Source: Saprolegnia diclina VS20 | Lineage: Eukaryota; Oomycota; Saprolegniomycetes; Saprolegniales; Saprolegniaceae | Length of the DNA stretch: 64,000 bases | Direction of reading: 5' to 3' | Assembly (NCBI RefSeq): GCF_000281045.1 | Contig: NW_008246075.1 | Coordinates: forward strand, 715,344 to 779,343 | Shown: in pieces, positions 41,361-50,974 of the stretch | How positions within the stretch are numbered: position 1 is the first letter of the stretch | Layout: every line of letters begins with the position of its first letter | The notes under the pieces: model-generated | Database searches by the model: none | Seen by the model: the letters and a program-made list of their open reading frames with translations, nothing else | Told to the model about the DNA's origin: nothing | Made by a program: the position numbers and the translations under genes

Positions 41361-41918
41361 TCATGGCTCGGCGAGGGCTCGTAGCAAGTCGCGGACATCG
41401 ACGTTCTCTTTGGCGGCCTTCTCGAGCAAGAGCTTCATGTCGAGGCGCAGCCGCATGACCTTGGACTGCTCCTTGGCGAACTCAGCCTTGGTGCGCTCTT
41501 CGTCAAGCGAGCTTACGGCCAGCTACACCATGGCGTCGGTAGGCGCATGGCCATCGCAGGTCATTGTCGTACCATTTCCACGAGCAGTTGGCTCTTGAAC
41601 TTGTCGAGATTGGACTCTTCGCTAATGCGCTGACACTTGTCGCGCAGCGCAGCGTTCTCGTCCTCCAAGGCGCGGACTCGTGCGAGCAGATCGGTCTCTT
41701 TCTCGCGCGCGGCGCAGAGTTCCGACGTGTCTATCGACGTGCGTCAGTCGCCGGCCTCCGCGAACACACCGACCCAAGACCCAGTCAAAGCCAAAGCTCA
41801 TGGCCAAGCCCGGCAGGTTGAGCGCTATCGGTATCTCGCGCTCGTCGTCATTCGGCGGTCTCGCCTCCGCGCTGCCTGGCTTCACAGCCTTGGCCATCGA
41901 AAGGCAAATCTTCCGCAT
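41361..41918 (-). CDS. Small coiled-coil protein
   Basis: Three exons encode about 155 residues. After MRKICLSMAKAVKP and a short hydrophobic stretch (ALNLPGLAMSFGFDWVL) comes a continuous coiled coil: AAREKETDLLARVRALEDENAAL and, after the second intron, EERTKAEFAKEQSKVMRLRLDMKLLLEKAA. It ends at NVDVRDLLRALAEP. The family is unknown; length and coil suit a scaffold or centrosomal accessory protein. The frame also opens from an ATG at 41951, but the TATCCGGATCCGG element at 41930-41942 would then lie in coding sequence, so 41918 is chosen. Confidence 0.65.
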
Positions 41919-42519
41919 ACGCCCGCCCGTATCCGGATCCGGCGTTATCATGCGCACCTGACGTCAGACGACATCACCGAACGTCGTCGTGCGTGAGCGA
42001 AGAACACGCAGCTGCACGCCAGCGCGCTCGCTGCTTCTCTTCTCTGCTGCCGAGCTTGCCAGCGTCGCACCAGTAACGCGGCCGATAGTGAAGACAGTGC
42101 ATGCAAATATTAATTATGGGAGGTTTCCGGTTTCATCCAGGAGACGACCTTGCAGCAGTGCCATGCCGATCCCGGTGATGGGATGCGTGATCGACCAGTC
42201 AAAGGTCGGCGCTCGGAACTGTCAACCGCCATCTCGCCCGAACCTCGTCGAACATGCTTGCTCTTCTGCCTTCTATGTACTGCTTGCACGGCGCATGTGA
42301 CGAAGGCAAGCAGAGTCATTGAGTTGCTTGGTTCCATGTACTAGTACACGGCTCCGGCGGCGCGGCTCCTTGGCTCCTTGCGTAGCCTCGACGACCTGGT
42401 CGTTGGGCGGAGAATATTAAGTATAAGAGGTTTTGCCATCTTTGCCCAGTTCTGAAACCTGCTGGTGGGCTTTTTTGAGCGTGTGGGAATTGCAAAGTTG
42501 CAGTATCCGAGCCGGTGGA
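41919..42519. promoter_or_regulatory. Divergent promoter region with TATCCGGATCCGG
   Basis: About 600 bp separate the small coiled-coil gene (minus) from the large membrane protein gene (plus). TATCCGGATCCGG lies at 41930-41942, just upstream of the minus-strand ATG. No gene is seen. Confidence 0.45.
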
Positions 42520-45500
42520 ATGCGAGCTGCGAGACCGCTGGCGACCAAGCCACACGATGGGCCGCCTCATCGCCGCCACCTCTGGGACGCGCGCAGCGAC
42601 TGCTGGCAGCTGCGCGTCTGTGCGCTCGTGCTAAGCGTGTGCACCTTTGGCATCTTCCTCTTCATGGAGCTCATGCCGGAGCCCGACGTCACGCTCCTCG
42701 CCCTCGGCACGCTCATGGTCGCGTGGATCGGACCGCTGACGCTGCTCGCGGGCACTCAGTCGCCAGCGACGAAAGGCCACTTTACGTGGTGGCAGCCGTT
42801 CGAAGGCGGCTTCAGCTTTGTGTGCATGCAAGCGTTTGGCTGGTCCATGATTGCGCTCTTCCTCGCGCTCTGCCTCGTCATCTTGGCCAACTTTACCACC
42901 ATCACGCGCTTTGAAGGGCAGTTCCTTCTTCTCGGTATCGTCGCCTTTATCGCGCAAGCGCTCTTGAACTTGAGCATCGATCAGTTTGTCGTGCCGGACG
43001 AGAGCACGCCGACGTCGCTTGTCCAGCGGTCCTTCCTCCCCGGCTGGTCCAAAGCCCTTGTCGCGATCCTTGTCTCGCTCTCTGGGACCATCTTCTTTGC
43101 TGTGTACGACTCAGGTCTCTTTGCGTCCGGCGGCGTCCTTCTGCCCATGGGCGTTGCTCAGTTTGCGCTCTCGGCGGTGCTCCTGCATGTCTGCGTCGGC
43201 GTGCTCGAGATGCCGGGCTACCGGCTCTGGCAGCCGTTCGAAGGCGGCTCGGTCTTTCTTCTGCTGCAGTTTTTCGGCTGGAGCTTCTTCACGTGCATGG
43301 CGGTGGCGACCGCCTGCCTCGTCTGCTTGCAGAGCCACTCGTACGGTCTCGCGCTCTGCTCTGGTCTTCTCGGGCTCGTCTCGCAAGTGCTCTTGCTGAG
43401 CTCGCTCTACTGCTTCAAGGTATCCGAGCACCCGCGAACGGCGTGGAGCTACATGCAAATTCCCGAAGAAGGGTTCCTTAGCGGTATATTTGCCATCTTT
43501 GCCTGCCTCCTCACGACGCTCGTGTGCCACTCGTCGCTCTTTCCGTGTTTGTACGTGCTCGTCGACGGCAACACGCGCTTGCTCGGTACATTTCGCGTTC
43601 ATTTGTCGGCAATTGGCGTCACATTTGATGTAGGCATGGTGTGCCTCCTCTTGCTCGCCGGTGCGAGTCCCGTCGCCCACTGCGGCGGTACGTCCCTCGG
43701 TCCTCTGTCGCTTGATACGAACCTCCACTAGGCTACCGCAGCGTGCGCGGCTACAAGCTCTGGCAACCGTTTGTCGGCGACTCGAAATTTGTGTTTTTAC
43801 AGTCGATGGGGTGGCTCTGGTACGGCATCTTCCTCGGCGTCTCGCTCTTGCTCCTCCTCAACGACGACGCGTTCCTGACGCACGTCTTGCCGCTCGCGTG
43901 CGTCACGGGCTCGATCGCCGCGCTCGCCATCTCGCTCTCGATGCCCTTTTTCGAGGTCGAGTCGGCGTCGTCACATGCTTTGTCGACAACGTCCATGCTC
44001 TGGACGGGCGAGTATGTCCTCAGCCTTCTCCTCTCGTTTGCGACGATTGTCCTGCACCTCGCCATCGAGCTCCTCCACCTCAACGGCCGCACCGCGTTTG
44101 TGTGCTTGGCCCTCGGCCTCGTCGCGTCCAGCGTCGCCGTGGTGACGACCCACGGCCTGGGCACACGCCTCCATGCGGGCTATGCCTTTTGGCAGCCGTT
44201 TTGCGGCGGCGACGCCTACGTCCTCCGCCAAGCGCTCGGGTGGACCTTCTTCTCGATCTTTGTGCTCTTTGACTGCGTCTCGCTCGGTGCCATGTGGAAC
44301 GAAATGCACGTCCGACCCGGCGTGCTCTTGGCGCTGAGTTTATACGGCCTTGTGCCCCACATTGTGCTCGGATCGTCGCTGACGCTCTTTGCGCCGACGA
44401 CGCCCGCGCCAACGCCGTCCATGCAGCCACTGCGCGTCTCGATGCTCGCAAGCGCCGCGCTCGATCTCGGGTCGATCACGCTCTTTTGCTGTGCCGAAGG
44501 CTTCAAGGACGCGGCCTGGTCCTTTGTGAGTGAAGTGCTCTTTGTGATTGCGACCATCGTGGCGGTCATTGGGCTTGCGTGCACGCACTGCATCTGCGGC
44601 CCCCAGCTGGACCCGAGCTACCGCGTCTTCCAGCCGCTTCGCGGTGGTCTCCGCTTCGTCGTCTACCAAGGTGCTCGCTTCCGTATGCTCTATGTGTTCT
44701 TATGTACGATCCGCGTAGGGGTCGGCTGGACGCTGGCCGTCATGGCGTGGGTAGCAGCGTGCACGGTCATCTACTGGCACAGCTCATTTCTCAAAGTCCA
44801 CGGCATCGTCGCCGCCATCGGCATGATGTTCTTCGTTGCGCAAACAGTCCTTCTCGGGAGTCTCCGGTGCTTTGAGCCGCCGATGACGCCGCCGACGACG
44901 CCGCCGACCCGCCGCGTTCTCCCGCATGTCCGCATCGAGTCGTGTTTGGGGCCGATCCTCGGGTTAGTGTCGTGCGCCGCGTTTGCCCTCGTCGACCTCG
45001 TGCTCTTGCGCTGCGGCGCGACGCTGCCGGCGTTCCCGCTCACGATTTGCGCCGCGATTGCGCTCTTTGCGTCGATCCCGCTCACGTATCGCTTTGCGAA
45101 CCGCGGGCGCATGCTCTACCAAGTGCTCGGGTACACGCTCTGGTCGTTCACGCTGCTGCTTGCGATTCTCTTTACGATCAACGTGTGGCACCAAGACGCG
45201 CACCTCTGGCTCGGCGTCTCGACCGGCGCGATCGGCTTTGCGGCTCATTTCGTCTTGCTCTTCTCACTCTCACCGCCCGAGCGCTTACCGCCGCTACTGC
45301 TGCCCTTGGCCGGCACGGGGGCCGCGCTGCTCATGTGGGCTGTCGACAACCGCCTGTCGCTCGACACGCTCTTGTCGGTCGTACTCTCGCCCATGCATGT
45401 GCTCTACCTCGCGTGCTGCGTGCTTGTGCTCGCCGTCACCATGTGCCTCCTGACGTGGATGCGTCGGTCGATGGCACCGCGACAGCACTACGTCGTCCGC

Positions 45501-46664
45501 CGCAGTGCGCCCCATGTGACGGCGCGTTGGCCACCCGACGTGGTCTTGACGCTGTGTGAGTTTCTGTCGTTCCGGGACCTTGCGCACTTGGCGTCGACGT
45601 CGCGAGCGCATCGCGATGACGTGTTTACCGCCGACGTGTGGCACACGCTGTTTGTGCGCCGCTGCGGCGCGCCGCCGTCCAGCATTCGAGACGACACGTG
45701 GCACCGCGTCACGCACGTGCCGTCGACGCGGCTCTTCTCCGACACGCTCTGCGTGCGCGTCGAGCGCTGCTTGTTGCAGTGGTTTTGCGACTGGGACTTG
45801 CCCCATACGCGCGTGGTCCCGCCGACTCTACCGTTGCCGCAGACCGAGAGCGTCTGGAAGCGCGTGCTGGCGGTCATCGACGGCGGCGGCGCGTTCTACC
45901 ACTGCCAACTCTGCAAGGCATTTGAGGTAGTCACGCCGCACCAAGCGCGCTTCGAGCACGCGTACGCTTGCGAGGAGCACCAGACGTCGTCGTGGGTGCC
46001 GTCGCTGTGCGGCTGCACGCACCCGATCACGCGCGCGCGCAAGGTCGCCCACCGCCGCTGCCTCGAAAACTCGTTATTCGACCAAGACATTTGTGAGGTG
46101 CATGCGACGGCGGTGCTCGGGTGGCGGCCGCCAACGACGGTCCTCGAGCTGTCGCGGACGACGCGGATCGACGCTACGTTTGTGCTCTCGTGCCTCAAAG
46201 TGCTGCTGGTGCTGGCGGCCGTCCTGCAGTACGCGGGCTTTGGCTGGAAAGCGCCGGCGTTGTACCTCTGGCTCATGCACACGACGTTTCTGAGCTCGCT
46301 CTTGCACTCAAGTCGGTTTGACTTGGTCATCCAGCGCATCTGGGACGACCTCTTTGCGTTCCCGCTCTACTTGCGGCTCTACTATACCCTCTTTGCGTCG
46401 AGCTTTCTACTCGTGTTGTGGTGCTCGCCGCTCTGGTCAAGTGCGTCGTACGTTCTCCACGGGCTCTTTGTCCTCAACGTCTGCCTCTACGCACTCCTTT
46501 CGTCGCTGACGCTGTTTGCGTTTTGGAAGACGCACGCCGGGGTGCGCACCGTCCTCTCGCCGCGCCCCCACATGGCGAGCTTGCCCCTCCGCGCCCGCTG
46601 CACGCTCTGCCGCCTCCATCTCTGCGTCACGCCCGCCCAAGTCGTCGTTGTGCCCAGTGAGTAG
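42520..46664 (+). CDS. Polytopic membrane protein with WQPF repeats, F-box and RING-CH-like finger
   Basis: Two exons joined by a 44-nt intron (43688-43731) that restores CGGYRSVRGYKLWQPF. The product of 1366 residues has at least five copies of a roughly 150-residue module, each with a signature (W/F)-Q-P-(F/L)-x-G-(G/D) (near residues 91, 237, 400, 543 and 689) followed by a gatekeeper-like x-F-x-x-x-Q-x-x-G-(W/F) and several membrane helices. Residues 990-1032 (WPPDVVLTLCEFLSFRDLAHL, ASTSR) match an F-box. Residues 1111-1180 hold a RING-CH-like set: C1114-x2-C1117, C1136, C1149-x-C1151, H1163-x2-C1166, then three or four C-terminal helices, as in MARCH ubiquitin ligases. A membrane ubiquitin ligase or adaptor is inferred. 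I know no described protein with this order. ATG at 42520 is the first in frame. Confidence 0.75.
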
Positions 46665-46728
46665 TAGGTCCTGCCTTTGATCAGCTCTCTATCCAATGCT
46701 GCATGCCAATTGTTTTGTGAGTTGCCGA

Positions 46729-46756
46729 GGGGTAGGGTTAGGGGTAGGGGTAGGGT
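46729..46756. repeat. Telomere-like G-rich repeat between convergent genes
   Basis: The plus strand reads GGGGTAGGGTTAGGGG then TAGGGGTAGGGT, four to five tandem GGGTA or GGGTTA units with some slippage, close to the TTTAGGG/TTAGGG type of telomere repeat. It lies 65 bp after the stop of the WQPF/F-box gene and 25 bp before the stop of the BAR/TBC gene. Confidence 0.7.
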
Positions 46757-46780
46757 CGAACGAGGATCACATTACATAGA

Positions 46781-49043
46781 CTAGGCCCTTGTCTCGGGCG
46801 AGAGGAGCGTGCGCGTGATGCTGAGCACGAGCGCGTGTTGCAGCATTTGCGTCTGCTTGCATTCGTTCGCTTCGGGCAGGTAGCTGCGCGGGCTCTGGAG
46901 GATGCGCAAGCACGTTTCAAAGTCGGCGTCCAAAATGACGGGCTCGAGTTCGTCGAGGACGACGAGCGCGAGGCCGCAGAGGACGCGGTGCCGGTCGATG
47001 CAATAGAGATCGAGGAAGCGCAGCGCGAGGCTCGGGCCAAATGTCTCGAGTGACGAGAAGAGGGTGAGGAACCACCGAGCAGCAAACATCGACACATGGA
47101 CACCGAGGTGGTCGAGATGCACATGGAGCTCGGGCAGCTGCTCGCGGATGAGCACGTCGAGCTACGCAAACGTTGATACATTGATAGTTTGGGCCGTTGT
47201 ACCTTTGTAAAGAGAGACTGGAGCACGTGAAACCCGGGTTCGTACAGGGAGCTTGCACCTTCAATGAGCTCCACAAACGTCCAAAAGACACTGGCTTCGT
47301 CCGAGGAAGGGGTCTCGAGCAGCAGTCGAATGATAAAGTTCATGCCCTGGCAGTACCCAATGCGAGGGTTGTGCACCACGTAGGCGCGGAGAAGACGGCG
47401 CATCTGCGCTTCCATGGCCATCGCCCGCTCGACCCTTGCGCTGTCGCTGTGCCGGGGACTGTGCTGATGCGTCGTTTGAACGCGCGCGGCTTCGACGAGC
47501 GCGGCCACGTCGTCCGAGACTGCGTCGTCCGCAAACTCGGTCGTCGCGTCGCCACGCACGTCCTTGTAGCACGTCCGGCGCACGTCAACGTCAATGTCGC
47601 TAAACCAGTGCACCAGCCGCGCATCGGGGTCCGAGTCTACTCAGTGCATCGTCAGTCGACGTCGAGTGCTCACCTTGACGCTACCGGGCAGCGTCTCGAC
47701 GGACGCGTGCGAGAGGTGCACCATGTAGGCGCCTCGCTGCAGGAGTGCTTGGTAGTCTGTCCGGTGCGAATGGAGCCGGCCGTGCCGGGTGTGAAAGTAC
47801 CAGAGCCAAAAGCGGCTGCGGAGGTGCGTCGGGACGCCGCCGGCGCGCACCGCGCGGTGCCACAGCGCTGGCCGGCATAGGATGCCGTTGTAGAAGCCCT
47901 TGGCGGCCATGCCAAACTGGCACAGCGACACGACGTCAAGGTATGCGCCAATCGCAAGCACGTCCGAGTCTTGGAAATGACGTGGCAGCGTCGCGCTCGA
48001 GAACCGCGTCGTCGGCGGGTGGGCCTGCTCGTCGAGCGCCCAGAGCGCGCTCTCAATGCCGCGCCACTCGTTTGGAGCGAGCGCCAAAGGTTTAGATTGG
48101 TGCTACGGAATGAGTAGTACTTGGGAGAAAAAGTAAAATACCTTGGGTCGCGGTGGGCTCGGCAGCGCCGGCGTCGGCGCCTTATCGGGTGTAATCGACC
48201 ACGACCGGCGGACAAAGCCCGGAAACCACGACGTCTCGGCGTAGCGACGCGGCGAAGACGGGCTGAGCAGCGGAGCTGAAATGAGTGCGTTTGCTGACGC
48301 AGGCGGCAGCAGCAGCGCGGGCATGTCGGTGGCTGCTGCTGGCGGCGAGGACGGTGGTGGTGACGCTGGGAGGTCGGGCGTCGCATTGCTCAAGTTGTCC
48401 CATAGCTTCTTTTGCGCCTGCGAAAAGAACTTGGCAATGTGCAGCTTCTACTAAACGAGTGAAACGATGGGGAACGAGAAGGGCGTACCATGATCTCAAA
48501 GATCTCGGCGCGGATCTGCGCTTCGTCGGCTTGAAGCTGCTGGATGTCGTCCATGCGCTGGCGGGTAAATGTCTGGTATGCTTGCCACGCGCGCTCGAGC
48601 TTGTACTGCCGCTCAAGCTTGGCGTCGTCGGGGATGCGCGAGACGTCGAGCTTGAGGAGGTCGTAGTCCATGACGAGCCGGTCGCGCTGTTGCAGCTGGA
48701 GACGCAGGAACGCGCAGCGTTGCATGAGCGCTTGCAGCGGCGCCAACACCGTGAGCGTCACCGCCTGCTCCATGGCCTCTGCTTGCTCGCGCAGTGCGTG
48801 CAGCGTCGCAAAGTAGCTGCTGCCTGACGGCTTGATCTGCTGGAACGTCGCGACAAGCGTGTGGCAAAACGTGTGGCAGCTCGACAAGGCCGTGAGCACC
48901 TGATGGTGCAGATGCGGCAGCGCCTCCTCCATGGCCGTGAAGGCGCCGCAGAGGATCTCGAAGGACGGGTCCTCGACCGACTGGGCGACGCCCATCGCGG
49001 CCAGCGTCTTGTACTTGAGCTGGCGCATGTTGAGGGCCAGCAT
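46781..49043 (-). CDS. BAR / F-box-like / TBC (Rab-GAP) protein
   Basis: Five exons with introns of 40-50 nt encode about 695 residues. Residues 1-205 form a BAR-type helical domain (ALNMRQLKYKTLAAMGVAQS, EEALPHLHHQVLTALSSC, LERQYKLERAWQAYQTF, KLHIAKFFSQAQKKLWDNL). A Pro/Ser-rich linker leads to an F-box-like segment (DVLAIGAYLDVVSLCQFGMA, then NGILCRPALWHRAV) and a TBC domain starting GVPTHLRSRFWLWYF. The TBC arginine and glutamine fingers are both present (DIDVDVRRT and GYCQGMNF), so Rab GTPase-activating activity is likely. BAR binds curved membrane, so the protein should act on endosomes or Golgi. A TATCCGGATA lies 48 bp upstream of the chosen ATG; a further 5' exon up to about 49190 cannot be excluded (CDAARPVPRFRKIHV in frame). 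The join at LPD/SDPDA uses a 49-nt intron. Confidence 0.8.
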
Positions 49044-49473
49044 CGTCGCGTCGCCCGGATCTTGCTGTCAGAAAAGCCGGCGGTTATCGGTATCCGGATA
49101 AACCCAGTCGGCCAATGAGCTCCCACTTGCAGCGGCGAACGCACATGAATCTTCCGAAACCGCGGGACGGGGCGGGCGGCGTCGCAGCTGCAGGCGACTA
49201 CAGTCCCATGGCCTTGGTGCTGGTGGGTATGGCCGAGCGGGGCGCGGTCGTCGGTGGCGTGCTTACGTAGGGCGAGGCGGAAGTAGCTGTGGGCAGCTCC
49301 GCGCCGACGTGGAAGTGGCTACTGCATTAGTAGCTGGCACTACACGAGAGGAGACGCACAAAGGAAGAGTCGTGTTCAAAGACATCGATGTACATGACAT
49401 GGGCGTGAGAGCTTGGACAGGCGACTGTCAAAGCCATGCCGGCAATAAATATATTCTAAGCTAGCGCAGTCGC
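49044..49473. promoter_or_regulatory. Upstream region of the BAR/TBC gene, with TATCCGGATA
   Basis: TATCCGGATA lies at 49091-49100. Two open stretches upstream on the minus strand could be a 5' exon of the BAR/TBC gene (see that entry). The remainder is featureless. Confidence 0.45.
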
Positions 49474-50127
49474 TCACGCTGCGACGCGGGTCGGCTGGCG
49501 GGTCGGCTGAAGGTCGTTTTCCGCAAAATTGAGCTCCTCTTCGTCATAGTTGAGGTACGTCTCGTAGCGGTCCGAGAGCAGCTGTAAGAGAGGCTCCTCG
49601 AGCGTGCTGCGCGAGATGGCCTCCGTGTCAGTGATGGCCGACGGCGACGAGACTGGATTCGGTGCTTCGTTCGAGAGGAGGATGCTGTCGAGGTACGCCA
49701 GTTCTTCGCCGCTGCAGACGGGCGCGGCGACCGTGATCGGCGACTCCGAACCGGCTGGCAATGCCTTTCGTGTGCCCACGTCGCCATCGTCGTGGTCCCA
49801 TTTCGAGGTATGGTCGCGGGCCGACGCTTTGGCCTCGTTCAGCCGTTGGATTTCGATCTGAATCTGCGACTGCTCGTCCTGTTCCACGACGCGGAAGAGC
49901 TTGGTGACCGAGCCAGGTAGTAGCTGGTCTACAAACGCGGGGTCGACGGGGTCGCAGAGGTAGCCGTCGCCCACCTTGCGCTTCAATTTGGCCCGACGCT
50001 CATCGAGGAAGGGCTCACGCCACTGCCACGGGCACTTGAGGAGCGCAAGGGAGCAGTTGGCGCCATGGAGCTTGAGCTCGGAGGAGCCGACGGGGCAGTC
50101 GCAGTGGATCGTCGAGGGCGCGTCCAT
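49474..50127 (-). CDS. Hypothetical protein, acidic C-terminus
   Basis: An intronless 217-codon gene from a true ATG. An N-terminal Cys cluster (HCDCPVGSSELKLHGANCSLALLKC) precedes basic sequence (DERRAKLKRKVGDGYLCDP), then a helical stretch (SQIQIEIQRLNEAKASARD) and a Ser/Pro-rich acidic end (YLNYDEEELNFAEND). The Cys/His pattern could bind one zinc ion. No family recognised. Three CCAAT boxes lie upstream at 50256-50290. Confidence 0.6.
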   Translation of the reverse strand: MDAPSTIHCDCPVGSSELKLHGANCSLALLKCPWQWREPFLDERRAKLKRKVGDGYLCDPVDPAFVDQLLPGSVTKLFRVVEQDEQSQIQIEIQRLNEAKASARDHTSKWDHDDGDVGTRKALPAGSESPITVAAPVCSGEELAYLDSILLSNEAPNPVSSPSAITDTEAISRSTLEEPLLQLLSDRYETYLNYDEEELNFAENDLQPTRQPTRVAA

Positions 50128-50974
50128 CTCGGTGCTGGAAGAAGAAGAAGACTTGGAATTTGAAAATGGAGAATCTCGGCTTGGAGGTTTTGGCTGGCTT
50201 TTTCCCCTGGTAAATTATATGGCCGCTAGCAAATGATTCGGCCACCTGCCTTGCGATTGGGCACTTGTCGCAAGGCCAATGTGTGATTGGCTGCCTATTT
50301 TCGGACGAACTTTAACCGCGCGCACTTGAAGGACCGCTCCCAACGCGCCGTTTTATTGCATTTTCGGGATTGTATGGGCTTTTCTATGCACTACCAAAAT
50401 GCAACCAAACCTGCGACACGTCCAGCAATTAACCGGTTGCGTCAACAGCGCCGTGGCCAACCGCCAGCCGACCAACGCATCCTCCGAGCGAAGCGACGAC
50501 GAGCCAAGCTGCCGATCCCCGCTTTAAAAAGTGAATGAGCCAAGCTCAGTCGACCCCGGGCGGGCCAGCAGCAACCTGCTTGAAGCACAAACAGCTTTGA
50601 ACTGGGCTGCAGAGGGCACACCTCGATACACATGATGCTACACCACCGCTTGCTTCCTCCTCGCTCCGGGCGATGCTGGCGCTTTGATCACCATATGGCG
50701 GAGAATGACCTTTCTCGAAGGGATGGCCTTCGCCAGCAATCGGCGAAGGATGACGAGGGGCCATCGATCGTGCCATAGCACAGTGCCTCATGGATCCATC
50801 CATCGGCGAGCTTCGCTGGGCGCCACAGCTGGACGCTCGTCCTCGGCGCATGTCCCACCTTGCCTATCAACAAGGGCAGAGAGAAATATTTCTTTTCACA
50901 GGTTTTAATAACCTTTGGATATATATATATGTTGTGACAGGATATGCAAAGTGACGGTATAGATCCAAGATCCC
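50128..50974. other. Divergent promoter region, CCAAT boxes
   Basis: About 850 bp between the minus-strand gene at 49474-50127 and CEP89. ATTGG at 50256-50260, CCAAT at 50276-50280 and ATTGG at 50286-50290 lie 130-165 bp upstream of the former. No gene is seen. AT-rich sequence (ATATATATAT) lies near 50921-50930. Confidence 0.5.

Noticed and set aside
43731..43743. Two separate membrane genes at 42520-43731 and 43743-46664
   Set aside because: A GTACGT...CTAG intron of 44 nt joins them in frame and restores a repeat boundary, so one gene is more likely.
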